From assembly GCA_032718475.1 (NCBI GenBank), contig JAUCBJ010008994.1:1-32082 (forward strand): DNA of 32,082 nucleotides, written 5' to 3'. Each line of letters begins with the position of its first letter. Position 1 is the stretch's first letter. The notes below the pieces were generated by a model. That model did no database searches and was not told the DNA's origin. It saw only the letters and a program-made list of their open reading frames with translations. Shown in pieces: positions 18,695 through 28,600 of this stretch. The position numbers were made by a program, and so were the translations under genes. The stretch comes from Nemertoderma westbladi (taxonomy: Eukaryota > Xenacoelomorpha > Nemertodermatida > Nemertodermatidae).

Positions 18695-18876
18695 GTCATT
18701 CTCCCCGCCGGGACCACCCCATCTTTACACAGCCCAGCTACATCCAGTGAGTGCATCGCCCGCACCCTATGCCTCCACATAACTCTTATTAGATTCATTT
18801 TGTTAAATTGTTGAAACGATGAAGGATGATGTGTGAAAGGTTCTACAACCAACGTCGGTTTACCGCCTTCGGCCAT
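18695..18876 (-). pseudogene. Small conserved ORF, truncated copy A
   Basis: From 18876 it reads MAEGGKPTLVVEPFTHHPSS, then FNKMNLIRVMW and RVRAMHSLDV, and is cut at the unit border (18695) about 60 codons in. The frame runs on into unrelated sequence to 18667. The CxCPP tail is missing. Function is unknown. Confidence 0.6.
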
Positions 18877-18989
18877 TATGTCGAAATTTTAATAATATAA
18901 TTTTATTTAATAATTTATAATTTAATAATTTAAATAATAAAGTGATGCCGGTATCGCTATTCCCAATGTTAATATAGCAAACTTCAACA

Positions 18990-19445
18990 GAACTAGCTAA
19001 TTTGGTGAGGCTAATTATCTATGCTTCGCAACGTAACTATATATGGCTTATTTCTTTTGTGAAACCGGTGACATATGTGAGTAGATTGAACCCAGACTGT
19101 TGATTGTCGTTAGAGCGTTTAATTATTGTCTAATGCGCGTAGCATGGATAGAGATTCTGGCCTTTGTGTTAACCACATAGGGCGGGCAGCAGATGCTTGG
19201 TATATATGTAACATGGAAAGAGTTGGGCCCGCTACAGCTATGGTCGATTATCCCGGTTTTACTGGCAAGTTGTTATTAATGGCGCCCACGCGCTAAAGAC
19301 CATGCCTCACTTGTTGCCGCGTGAAGGTCTCATGAATGCGTTAAACTTTGTTAATTGCGTAAAGGCTCCACAAACGACGCGTTAAACTTTGTTATATTGT
19401 GTAAAGGCTCCACGAACATGTTAAGATGGGTTGCATAAAGTATAA
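18990..19445. other. Non-coding module in unit A
   Basis: No gene is supported. It shares TTGATTGTCGTTAGAGCGTT with copy C (5297) and GAAAGAGTTGGG-CC with D (26410). Around 19290-19430 are decayed relatives of the CTAAAGGCTTTGCTCACTTCG hairpin region and a repeated GTTAAACTTTGTTA-GCGTAAAGGCTCCAC block. Confidence 0.5.
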
Positions 19446-19459
19446 AATTAATAGCATAA

Positions 19460-20154
19460 AATGGTTTTCTGGGAAGTTAGGACGGTATGGATACCCATGT
19501 ATGACACGGGAATCGATGTTTAATTCGGCGTAATTTAAATTGAAATGTTTAAAATGTAGCGGATTGCTGCTTAATTCCCCATTGAACCTGGCGTTCGTAA
19601 AAGCATTCCAATCAAAATATACTTAGGTAATTTTCCTTGGATTATGTTCGATTCTGTATAACTGGACTGCCCACCACCAATAGTGAAGGTTTTCACTTCT
19701 TGTTTTAACAAGTTGTAAATAAAGTCATTTTTTTGTGACCCCAATAAATGCGCGCGCATAACCTCAGAATCAATCCTGTGGCGTTTTATTTTTAAATTAA
19801 TACTCATGATTTCTACTCTTGGAATTGTTAATCCGGCTGGGGGTTCAACTTTCAAAAAAAAATATTTGATACTCGGTCTATACGAAGTCGAACGTTAATT
19901 CCGGGCGGCAATAATTTGTCCTGACTTGTCAAGTCTAGAAAAATTGGGGTCACTACGAATTTAACATAATTACCGCGAATGTCGTTCCCAGTAGCGACAG
20001 GTACCCCACCCAGATTATTATCTGTATCCTCATAACCACCAGCTCTTAAAATACCGCTTTTTTCGTTAGCATCTGTCAACAGTAATGTCTGAAACGTAGA
20101 CTTATTGGCGTAGAATCCATTCGAGGTTTCAACTAGCTTTTCATTTAGGTACAT
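19460..20154 (-). pseudogene. Capsid-like protein (F54H12.2-like), broken copy A
   Basis: It opens at 20154 (MYLNEKLVETSNGFY) at the same truncated N-terminus as copy C. A frameshift lies at the A run near 19852, followed by VEIMSINLKIKRHRIDSEV, VKTFTIGGGQSSYTESN and GKLPKYILIG. A second frameshift near 19600 leads on to sequence matching D (YPYRPNF), ending near 19460. The C-terminal end is deleted. It cannot make a capsid protein. Confidence 0.7.
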
Positions 20155-20343
20155 CGAATGTAAAAAATAAAAATAGGTAAAAATAGGTTTTTTTTTGCCA
20201 GCTTTAGAGCTATAATTATACAGAAAGAGTCACTTGTTAAAATTCCAACAAAAGTAGCACGAGAGCCTTAGTTGAGTTGTCACATTAATTAATATAGGAG
20301 GTGGCCTACTACTATGATCAGCATGCGCATTGCTGCTGCATTT

Positions 20344-20505
20344 TTAATAATCCTGTGCTGGCTTGTTGACAAAATTGCGCCGCTACAACGCCCTATCACC
20401 CATGACATTTGCTAGATCATCCACATCTTCAAGACCAGTGTCCTTTAAAATGCGCCTCAAGAAAGTCATGGGCTATCCACCACGCCTATCCACCCCTATG
20501 AGGCC
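20344..20505 (-). pseudogene. LINE ORF C-terminal scrap (copy A)
   Basis: Same fragment as 7404-7565 (DTGLEDVDDLANVMGDRA, then RRNFVN). Confidence 0.6.
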
Positions 20506-21174
20506 GCCAAAGCACACAATCTCACCTCAAGTGCATCAGTTTGTATTTTAATTACCTTGCTCTCGTGATACTTTTACCGAAAGATTAAACTTCACCCTAT
20601 TGCAAGTCACTAGACACATATTGTATATATTGATTGTCTCATATCAGAAGGGGCTAAGTCACATCTTTTCTCTTCAGGAAATGGGGTTATTGATCATATA
20701 TAGTAGATTGTTATATAGCTCGGTGTACATTCTGCCAGAGCCCCAAAGAACCAGAATGTATGGTTGCTGTGATATTTTCAATTTCATATTGACCTAATCA
20801 GAGAACCCTTTAGTAATCATTAGATTTGGTATTTATTTTTTCAAACCCGTAATAGTGAACTCTCGAACACAAGTTTTATTTTTATTAATTAATATTTTAA
20901 TAAATAAACATTTCCATATAATAATAATAATTCAATACAATTATATTACCCTGCAACCATTATTTAGTTTTTATCGGCTAATTCCATGCGTTGTAGGCGG
21001 ATGGCGGTGGCTTCCTTTCCCTGATTGTCTAGTGCTTCCTAACCTGTATAGTTCAACAAAGTTTAAAGTTTTTACTTTGTGTAATTAATTAAATTATATT
21101 CATGTAACAGTTAGTAATAAAACGGAAATGGTGAGGGATTGAACTTGTTGTTACTTGTTTAATTTACCTTGTCA
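20506..21174. other. Non-coding part of unit A
   Basis: Equivalent to 7566-8235. No gene is recognised. Confidence 0.45.
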
Positions 21175-21472
21175 ATTAATCCCACGCTTCTTCTCTCCAT
21201 TCTTTTTCTGTGCCCCACGCTTCTTTCTACCATTCAATGCTAGGGTTTTCAGTTTTGATATGTTCTTCTTCTTTTCTTTTTTCGTGAATTGACTTCCCAT
21301 TTCGATACTGACAGTATCATAACTGGTATTGTTTTTCTGCCTCAGGAAAGTAATGGCATTGAATGTTCGGGCATTGAACTATTTTTTCTCTCAGATGATT
21401 TCTTCTACATTTTCTTAAGTGTCTGATAAATCTTTCCACATGAATTCTGTGGGTTGTTTCATATTGGTCATA
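21175..21472 (-). pseudogene. GTSF1-like CHHC gene, decayed copy A
   Basis: Same frame and stops as copy C (THRIHVERF, RHLRKC, QCPNVQCHYF, stop, YCQYRNGKSI). The tail here has an extra tryptophan relative to C: IEW, stop, KEAWGTEKEWREEAWD before the final TAA. Confidence 0.72.
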
Positions 21473-21636
21473 TTATATACACATTATCTATTATAAAAAG
21501 TATATGATAAATATTGTATATTATAAAATTTGTAATTAAATTATTAATAATTATTACCTTAGTGAATATTTAATGAATATAGAGAAGTGGTTTATTATAT
21601 TATATTCAAGTAGTAGGGTAAACAACTTAAATGAAA

Positions 21637-21660
21637 CAGTGTCTGCCATAGTCTACCATG
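21637..21660. repeat. Stub of MITE terminus
   Basis: CAGTGTCTGCCATAG followed by TCTACCATG matches the first 15 bases of the MITE at 27745. It recurs in B at 24918 with one change (CAGCGTC). Confidence 0.5.
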
Positions 21661-21726
21661 TTAAAGAATTTGCCGAACGGCTCTTGCCCCGCCTACTTAC
21701 TATGATTACCATTGTGTCACCCCGCC

Positions 21727-21912
21727 CACTTACTATGGTTACCATTGTGCATGTGCATATGTGACATGTCACCACTGTGTATATGTGACATATGTGGTAT
21801 AAGGCCAGTTCGCAGACGGAAGTAATTTAATTAATTCGTGTCTACCGGTTGGCGTTTGACCTTGAACCGCAATAGGTAAAACCCAAAATAGTAAGTGGGT
21901 TGCAGACGTTTG
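21727..21912. repeat. ~180-bp dispersed repeat, copy 2
   Basis: Matches 4061-4235 and 25008-25193. It lies at the right end of unit A. Confidence 0.75.
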
Positions 21913-21975
21913 TTATAAAGTCTTTAACATGATAGACTATTACAGATGCAACAACTAAAAAAGGTGAATAATAAG

Positions 21976-22157
21976 GTCATTCTCCCCGCCGGGACCACCC
22001 CATCTTTACACAGCCCAGCTACATCCAGTGAGTGCATCGCCCGCACCCTATGCCTCCACATAACTCTTATTAGATTCATTTTGTTAAATTGTTGAAACGA
22101 TGAAGGATGATGTGTGAAAGGTTCTACAACCAACGTCGGTTTACCGCCTTCGGCCAT
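21976..22157 (-). pseudogene. Small conserved ORF, truncated copy B
   Basis: Identical to the copy in A through GLCKDGVVPAGRMT, then cut at the unit border. The last codons of the open frame (to 21924) come from the linker. Confidence 0.6.
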
Positions 22158-22740
22158 TATGTCGAAATTTTAATAATATAATTTTATTTAATAATTTATA
22201 ATTTAATAATTTAAATAATAAAGTGATGCCGGTATCGCTATTCCCAATGTTAATATAGCAAACTTCAACAGAACTAGCTAATTTGGTGAGGCTAATTATC
22301 TATGCTTCGCAACGTAACTATATATGGCTTATTTCTTTTGTGAAACCGGTGACATATGTGAGTAGATTGAACCCAGACTGTTGATTGTCGTTAGAGCGTT
22401 TAATTATTGTCTAATGCGCGTAGCATGGATAGAGATTCTGGCCTTTGTGTTAACCACATAGGGCGGGCAGCAGATGCTTGGTATATATGTAACATGGAAA
22501 GAGTTGGGCCCGCTACAGCTATGGTCGATTATCCCGGTTTTACTGGCAAGTTGTTATTAATGGCGCCCACGCGCTAAAGACCATGCCTCACTTGTTGCCG
22601 CGTGAAGGTCTCATGAATGCGTTAAACTTTGTTAATTGCGTAAAGGCTCCACAAACGACGCGTTAAACTTTGTTATATTGTGTAAAGGCTCCACGAACAT
22701 GTTAAGATGGGTTGCATAAAGTATAAAATTAATAGCATAA

Positions 22741-23435
22741 AATGGTTTTCTGGGAAGTTAGGACGGTATGGATACCCATGTATGACACGGGAATCGATGT
22801 TTAATTCGGCGTAATTTAAATTGAAATGTTTAAAATGTAGCGGATTGCTGCTTAATTCCCCATTGAACCTGGCGTTCGTAAAAGCATTCCAATCAAAATA
22901 TACTTAGGTAATTTTCCTTGGATTATGTTCGATTCTGTATAACTGGACTGCCCACCACCAATAGTGAAGGTTTTCACTTCTTGTTTTAACAAGTTGTAAA
23001 TAAAGTCATTTTTTTGTGACCCCAATAAATGCGCGCGCATAACCTCAGAATCAATCCTGTGGCGTTTTATTTTTAAATTAATACTCATGATTTCTACTCT
23101 TGGAATTGTTAATCCGGCTGGGGGTTCAACTTTCAAAAAAAAATATTTGATACTCGGTCTATACGAAGTCGAACGTTAATTCCGGGCGGCAATAATTTGT
23201 CCTGACTTGTCAAGTCTAGAAAAATTGGGGTCACTACGAATTTAACATAATTACAGCGAATGTCGTTCCCAGTAGCGACAGGTACCCCACCCAGATTATT
23301 ATCTGTATCCTCATAACCACCAGCTCTTAAAATACCGCTTTTTTCGTTAGCATCTGTCAACAGTAATGTCTGAAACGTAGACTTATTGGCGTAGAATCCA
23401 TTCGAGGTTTCAACTAGCTTTTCATTTAGGTACAT
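22741..23435 (-). pseudogene. Capsid-like protein, broken copy B
   Basis: Same start, frameshifts and truncations as copy A. One difference is a Gly-to-Cys change (NDIRCNYV). Confidence 0.7.
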
Positions 23436-23624
23436 CGAATGTAAAAAATAAAAATAGGTAAAAATAGGTTTTTTTTTGCCAGCTTTAGAGCTATAATTAT
23501 ACAGAAAGAGTCACTTGTTAAAATTCCAACAAAAGTAGCACGAGAGCCTTAGTTGAGTTGTCACATTAATTAATATAGGAGGTGGCCTACTACTATGATC
23601 AGCATGCGCATTGCTGCTGCATTT

Positions 23625-23786
23625 TTAATAATCCTGTGCTGGCTTGTTGACAAAATTGCGCCGCTACAACGCCCTATCACCCATGACATTTGCTAGATCA
23701 TCCACATCTTCAAGACCAGTGTCCTTTAAAATGCGCCTCAAGAAAGTCATGGGCTATCCACCACGCCTATCCACCCCTATGAGGCC
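23625..23786 (-). pseudogene. LINE ORF C-terminal scrap (copy B)
   Basis: Same as the copies at 7404 and 20344. Confidence 0.6.
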
Positions 23787-24455
23787 GCCAAAGCACACAA
23801 TCTCACCTCAAGTGCATCAGTTTGTATTTTAATTACCTTGCTCTCGTGATACTTTTACCGAAAGATTAAACTTCACCCTATTGCAAGTCACTAGACACAT
23901 ATTGTATATATTGATTGTCTCATATCAGAAGGGGCTAAGTCACATCTTTTCTCTTCAGGAAATGGGGTTATTGATCATATATAGTAGATTGTTATATAGC
24001 TCGGTGTACATTCTGCCAGAGCCCCAAAGAACCAGAATGTATGGTTGCTGTGATATTTTCAATTTCATATTGACCTAATCAGAGAACCCTTTAGTAATCA
24101 TTAGATTTGGTATTTATTTTTTCAAACCCGTAATAGTGAACTCTCGAACACAAGTTTTATTTTTATTAATTAATATTTTAATAAATAAACATTTCCATAT
24201 AATAATAATAATTCAATACAATTATATCACCCTGCAACCATTATTTAGTTTTTATCGGCTAATTCCATGCGTTGTAGGCGGATGGCGGTGGCTTCCTTTC
24301 CCTGATTGTCTAGTGCTTCCTAACCTGTATAGTTCAACAAAGTTTAAAGTTTTTACTTTGTGTAATTAATTAAATTATATTCATGTAACAGTTAGTAATA
24401 AAACGGATATGGTGAGGGATTGAACTTGTTGTTACTTGTTTAATTTACCTTGTCA

Positions 24456-24753
24456 ATTAATCCCACGCTTCTTCTCTCCATTCTTTTTCTGTGCCCCATG
24501 CTTCTTTCTACCATTCAATGCTAGGGTTTTCAGTTTTGATATGTTCTTCTTCTTTTCTTTTTTCGTGAATTGACTTCCCATTTCGATACTGACAGTATCA
24601 TAACTGGTATTGTTTTTCTGCCTCAGGAAAGTAATGGCATTGAATGTTCGGGCATTGAACTATTTTTTCTCTCAGATGATTTCTTTTACATTTTCTTAAG
24701 TGTCTGATAAATCTTTCCACATGAATTCTGTGGGTTGTTTCATATTGGTCATA
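24456..24753 (-). pseudogene. GTSF1-like CHHC gene, decayed copy B
   Basis: Same stops as copy A, with minor changes. Confidence 0.72.
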
Positions 24754-25007
24754 TTATATACACATTATCTATTATAAAAAGTATATGATAAATATTGTAT
24801 ATTATAAAATTTGTAATTAAATTATTAATAATTATTACCTTAGTGAATATTTAATGAATATAGAGAAGTGGTTTATTATATTATATTCAAGTAGTAGGGT
24901 AAACAACTTAAATGAAACAGCGTCTGCCATAGTCTACCATGTTAAAGAATTTGCCGAACGGCTCTTGCCCCGCCTACTTACTATGATTACCATTGTGTCA
25001 CCCCGCC

Positions 25008-25193
25008 CACTTACTATGGTTACCATTGTGCATGTGCATATGTGACATGTCACCACTGTGTATATGTGACATATGTGGTATAAGGCCAGTTCGCAGACGG
25101 AAGTAATTTAATTAATTCGTGTCTACCGGTTGGCGTTTGACCTTGAATCGCAATAGGTAAAACCCAATATAGTAAGTGGGTTGCAGACGTTTG
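25008..25193. repeat. ~180-bp dispersed repeat, copy 3
   Basis: Matches 4061-4235 and 21727-21912. Confidence 0.75.
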
Positions 25194-25212
25194 TTATAAA
25201 GTCTTTAACATG

Positions 25213-25919
25213 TTTTCGTGATTTGATGAAAAAATGGGGCGAGCCATGAAGCGAGTGAAGCCTTAGCATATGGGTTAAGGTTATAGTATTTATAATATTA
25301 TTTTAATTTGATTATTCTACCTATGGGGCGAGCCATGAAGTGAGTGATAGCATCGAAGTAAGGTTATGACGCAACAACTAAAAAAGGTAAATAAACACAG
25401 ACTTATGGGGCGAGCCATGAAGTGAGTGATAGCATCGAAGTAAGGTTATTGTATTCAACTAACGACAGCCACCAATATTACAATTCTACAGTTATTGCTA
25501 AGCAACTAGTTGTGGGGCGAGCCGCGAAGTGAGTATAAAGTTATAGTATTTATAATATTATTTTTTAATATGATTATTCTACTTATATGCGGAGGGGTGA
25601 GCCATGAATTGTGTGAAAGCATATAGGTGCAATCGGGGAGTTGTCTAATCGTCGTCCGGCGCCGACATAAATTTTATTTGCTAATAACTCGGTTACACAG
25701 TGATTTGATGACAAAATAGGGCGAGCCATAAAGCGAGCGAAGCCTTAGAATATGGGTACCATTAACGAGTTGTGGGGCGAGTTTGATCGATTATTCTTGG
25801 TGGGCATACATACATTGATTGGGTACCACACCCGTGTATAGAAAACTATCTGGACTTCCAGGGGTACGCATCTGGCTATAGCACGCTAACCTGATGTCCT
25901 GATCCTTCGCGTCCTGAGC
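25213..25919. other. Non-coding stretch with clustered GGGCGAGCC repeats (copy D)
   Basis: At least six GGGCGAGCCATGAAG(C/T)GAG-type repeats lie near 25237, 25327, 25407, 25515, 25590 and 25718, often followed by GAAGCCTTAG-ATATGGGT. About 25372-25396 resembles the A/B linker (GCAACAACTAAAAAAGGT). From 25460 on it parallels module M (9140-9627). No gene is seen. Confidence 0.65.
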
Positions 25920-25936
25920 CTTCGCGCAGCACGAAG
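25920..25936. repeat. 17-bp hairpin motif, copy 3
   Basis: CTTCGCGCAGCACGAAG, about 90 bp from the stop of the small ORF at 26024, as in the C and M copies. Confidence 0.8.
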
Positions 25937-26023
25937 TAAGCAAAGCCTTTAGCATGTAGGTACTATTGTTGAATTTGTTGATTATTAATGTTATTATATT
26001 AATTGTCGAAATTATTACTTACA

Positions 26024-26302
26024 TTAATTTTCGGTTGGAAGTGGCGTATGCGTTTCACCGATCATCCGTGGCGGGCACACGCACATCGGTCGTCCCCCAG
26101 CGATCGGCAAGACGATGATCCCCGGGTGCGCCGGGACCACCTCATCTTTATACAGCCAGTCTACCTCCGGCGAGTGCATCGCCCGCACCCTTTGTGCCCA
26201 CATAACTCTGATTAGATTCATCCTGTTAAATTTTTTAAATGTTGAAGGATGATGCACGAAAGGTTGCACAACTAACGTTGGTTTCTTACCGCCTTCGGCC
26301 AT
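26024..26302 (-). CDS. Small conserved ORF of the virus-like element (intact copy D)
   Basis: From the ATG at 26302 there are 92 codons: MAEGGKKPTLVVQPFVHH, FKKFNRMNLIRVMWAQRVRA, then KDEVVPAHPG and the tail GGRPMCVCPPRM-GETHTPLP. Broken relatives lie at 4472, 9734, 18695 and 21976. The N-terminus and the CxCPPRM-GETHTP tail are the most conserved parts. No signal peptide or membrane segment is seen. I do not recognise the family. Its place downstream of capsid and protease on the same strand suggests a structural or accessory protein. This is the only open copy. Confidence 0.65.
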   Translation of the reverse strand: MAEGGKKPTLVVQPFVHHPSTFKKFNRMNLIRVMWAQRVRAMHSPEVDWLYKDEVVPAHPGIIVLPIAGGRPMCVCPPRMIGETHTPLPTEN

Positions 26303-26469
26303 TGAAATTGAAATTAAGAAATTAAGAATAATATTATAATTTAAATAATAAAGTGATTTTGGTATCGCTATTCCCAATGTTAAAATAGAGATGCTTGGTA
26401 TATAATGGAAAGAGTTGGGGCCCCAATATGGCTATGTCCGATTATACCGGTTTTACTGGCGCCCATACG

Positions 26470-26724
26470 CTAAGACTTCACCTCACAAGGTTTCAGTGAT
26501 TGATGATGAAAATTAAAAAAATTAAAAAACGAATAGAGCCGCGTGAAGACCCCACCCACGTCACTTACCGCGTCCCATATATTTAGTAAAAATATTGCTA
26601 TTACTATATACCCAAGAATTAAATATTTATTATTAATATTAATGCTAATAATATTTTCACACACCGCAATTGAATATACCCATAACCGAAATAAATAAAT
26701 TATTTTATTAATGAAAGTGTCCAC
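26470..26724 (-). CDS. Small hydrophobic ORF, copy D
   Basis: The frame contains VCENIISININNKYLILGY, continues IVIAIFLLNIWD as one likely membrane segment, then VSDVGG. It is open to 26724 but has only a GTG in frame, overlapping the end of the protease. Copy C (5790-5981) keeps the same frame with codon-sized differences. Translation start and function are unknown. It could be a small membrane protein of the element or a chance conserved frame. Confidence 0.35.
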   Translation of the reverse strand: MDTFINKIIYLFRLWVYSIAVCENIISININNKYLILGYIVIAIFLLNIWDAVSDVGGVFTRLYSFFNFFNFHHQSLKPCEVKS

Positions 26725-27139
26725 AGTAATAACAATAAATCATTGTACCATAAATTAGAGGTGAATATATTCATTGCTCCGGGATTTTTCGGCACCTCGG
26801 TTAGATAATACAGACAAAATAGACCACACTGAGTCGAATGTGGCGCTTGAAATATTTTACGATTCCAAGTATGCCTTTGGATATATTTATGCAACCAATA
26901 GGATATTTTCGGTGGTGGGGATTTTCCAAACGAATCTAAATAATAAGCAATTCTGTTAACCACGCGTACGCAAGACCAGTGTTGCCCTGGTAGGCCTATA
27001 CGTTGATTATTAATAATAAATGAATAATTTTGTTTATGCTTATTTTTTTTGCGTGTATTAGGTGTAATTGGTCGATTGCGTAAACACCGATGTATTCGGG
27101 CCCCACCGGGAATTTCGCTAATTGTATAAAGTCCAACAT
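26700..27139 (-). pseudogene. Adenain-like cysteine protease, one frameshift (copy D)
   Basis: The ATG at 27139 starts MLDFIQLAKFPVGPEYIGVY. A frameshift in the AT-rich stretch near 27020-27050 separates it from the rest: RIGLPGQHWSC (histidine), YYLDSFGKSPPP (acid), HSTQCGLFCLYYL (Q and nucleophile C) and a tail ending SLIK at 26700. The catalytic set H, D, Q, C is complete. Adenain-type proteases mature virion proteins in adenoviruses, adintoviruses and Mavericks. It is 52 bp from the capsid-like gene upstream. The break makes it probably inactive. Confidence 0.75.
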
Positions 27140-27190
27140 CTTAGCGTGCGCATATCATTTCGCTTACTTTGTACTATGCGAGATCTTTAT

Positions 27191-27720
27191 TTATTCGGTT
27201 ATTATTTCCTTGGCTTCTGAAATAGATAGAAGAGCGTCATAGCTTGCAATTAATATAACGTTAATAGTGTTAACTAGCGCATTACTAAATTTCAGAATCA
27301 AATGCCCGCTTGTATTTATACTAGGTTGAATCTCATGGCTTTGATCGCCTCCCGCGGTAAGATCAAATACTATCAAAGAAAATTGGGTACGAAACCGTTC
27401 TGGTGTTAGACGTTCATTAAACATTCGAATTCCAACATAAAATGATTTTCCAGAAAGTTAGGGCGATATGGATACCCGTGTATAATACGGGAGTCGATGT
27501 TTAGTTCGGCATAATTTAAACCGAAATGGTTAAAATGTAGTGGATTACTGCTTAATTCCCCGTTGAAGCTGGCGTTGGTAAGCATTCCAATCAAAATATA
27601 CTTAGGTAATTTCCCTTGGATTATGTTTGATTCTGTATAACTGGACTGTCCGCCACCAATAGTGAAGGTTTTCACTTCTTGTTTTAACAAGTGATAAATA
27701 AAGTCATTTTTTTGTGAGTA
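27191..27720 (-). pseudogene. Capsid-like protein (F54H12.2-like), C-terminal part, broken copy D
   Basis: It reads QKNDFIYHLLKQEVKTFTIG, GKLPKYILIGM, NPLHFNHFGLNYAELNIDSR and GYPYRPNF. A one-base-type frameshift near 27425 precedes ERLTPERFRTQFSLIVFDLT and a C-terminus ending ISEAKEIITE, with the stop at 27191. This is the best preserved C-terminal half in the window. It is cut near 27717, just before the MITE at 27745, and the first ~20 codons of the overlapping open frame come from MITE sequence. Family assignment rests on the F54H12.2-like pattern (FTIP/G--S-T--N, LP---iG, FDLT). It is not functional. Confidence 0.7.
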
Positions 27721-27744
27721 GTATGGGTATAGCCTTCTTTGGCC

Positions 27745-28453
27745 CAGTGTCTGCCATAGCCCATCATTGATGTCAATCATCGAATGCCTGCGTGTGTCTG
27801 CCATAGCCCATCATTGATGTCAATCATCTAATGCCTGCGTATTGACGACTATTAACAACCAATAGGAACGCAGGAATAATCACAGTTTAACCAATAGGAA
27901 TGTAGGAATGTGATGGTGGCAATATCCTACATTCCATTCCCAGTCATTGACCTCAACAGATTTAGCGCTTCCTTACTCAAATGCTTGCGTGTGTCTGCCA
28001 TACTTTATCATAGATGTCAATCATTGAATGCCTGCGTATTGACAACTATTATTAACCAATAGGAACGCTTACAGTTAAAGAATGTAGGAATAAATCACAG
28101 TTTAACCAATAGGAATGTAGGAATATGATAGCAGTAAAATCCTACATTGAACAGTTTAATCAATTAGTAAGTCGTAGGACCAGTAATCAAGTCCTACGAC
28201 TTACTAATTGATTAAACTGTTCAATGTAGGATTTTACTGCTATCATATTCCTACATTCCTATTGGTTAAACTGTGATTTATTCCTACATTGTTGACTGAT
28301 TGATTGATTGACTGGCTGGCTGGCTGGCTGATCTACAGCTAAAACTACTCTAACGATTTTGTAGGAATGTTTGTAGATCTCTCTTTCTATCCCCAATTAT
28401 TACCCTCAATTGATTTACTGATTCTTCTCAATAGTGGGCTATGGCAGACACTG
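27745..28453. mobile_element. MITE-like element, 709 bp, inserted next to the capsid-like gene
   Basis: Ends are inverted: CAGTGTCTGCCATAGCCCA at 27745 and its complement ending at 28453. Inside, a ~47-bp block (GTCTGCCATAGCCCATCATT and onward to AATGCCTGCGT) occurs in tandem at 27748 and 27795 and diverged at 27989. AACCAATAGGAA motifs and a 100-bp perfect hairpin follow. No transposase ORF. No clear target-site duplication: the flanks CTTTGGCC and TAATTGAT differ. CAGTG ends suggest hAT-like, but the superfamily is uncertain. Confidence 0.65.
28081..28290. repeat. 100-bp perfect inverted repeat with 10-nt loop
   Basis: 28081-28180 is the exact reverse complement of 28191-28290, with loop CAGTAATCAA. 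All 100 positions match by eye. The arms contain AACCAATAGGAATGTAGGAA and related motifs also found singly at 27870-27910. Confidence 0.97.
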
Positions 28454-28485
28454 TAATTGATATGTTATTGACTTTTAATTAACTT

Positions 28486-28600
28486 GTAATTGATATGTTA
28501 TTGACTTTTTAATTAACTTATCTTTTCTGCTAGGTGAGTAGTACAGAACCTCGAATATAATATAATATAATTAATTGAGTAATAAATTAATTCTAATTAT
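28486..28600. repeat. ~115-bp direct repeat, copy 1 (partner 29031-29146)
   Basis: TAATTGATATGTTATTGAC, then TTATCTTTTCTGCTA-GGTGAG and TAGTACAGA-CCTCGAATATA are repeated at 29031-29146. The first 35 bp are also duplicated in tandem at 28454. Confidence 0.8.

Larger units (their letters stand above)
18695..21931. repeat. Tandem unit A (defective virus-like element), 3237 bp
   Basis: Every landmark in A recurs 3281 bp to the right in B (21976-25212), with only about eight substitutions noticed by eye. A and B are separated by a 44-bp linker (21932-21975). Contents left to right: 3'-truncated small ORF, non-coding stretch (19000-19440), capsid-like pseudogene, LINE scrap, dead CHHC gene, ~180-bp repeat. 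The protease and hydrophobic ORF present in C and D are deleted. From about 19515 to 21613 it also matches copy C (6600-8673). Confidence 0.95.
21976..25212. repeat. Tandem unit B (defective virus-like element), 3237 bp
   Basis: Near-identical to unit A at an offset of 3281 bp. Differences seen include CCG to CAG near 23255, CCCCACGC to CCCCATGC near 24497 and ACAGTGTC to ACAGCGTC near 24919. Its left border follows the 44-bp linker. Its right border joins the GGGCGAGCC-repeat region of copy D. Confidence 0.95.

Noticed and set aside
27722-27804. N-terminal extension MADTRRHSMID of the capsid-like frame in copy D
   Set aside because: These codons come from the MITE end and its flank. A and B continue with different sequence at this point.
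27745-28453. Confident hAT assignment of the MITE
   Set aside because: The CAGTG ends fit, but no 8-bp target-site duplication is visible, so only a generic MITE call is made.
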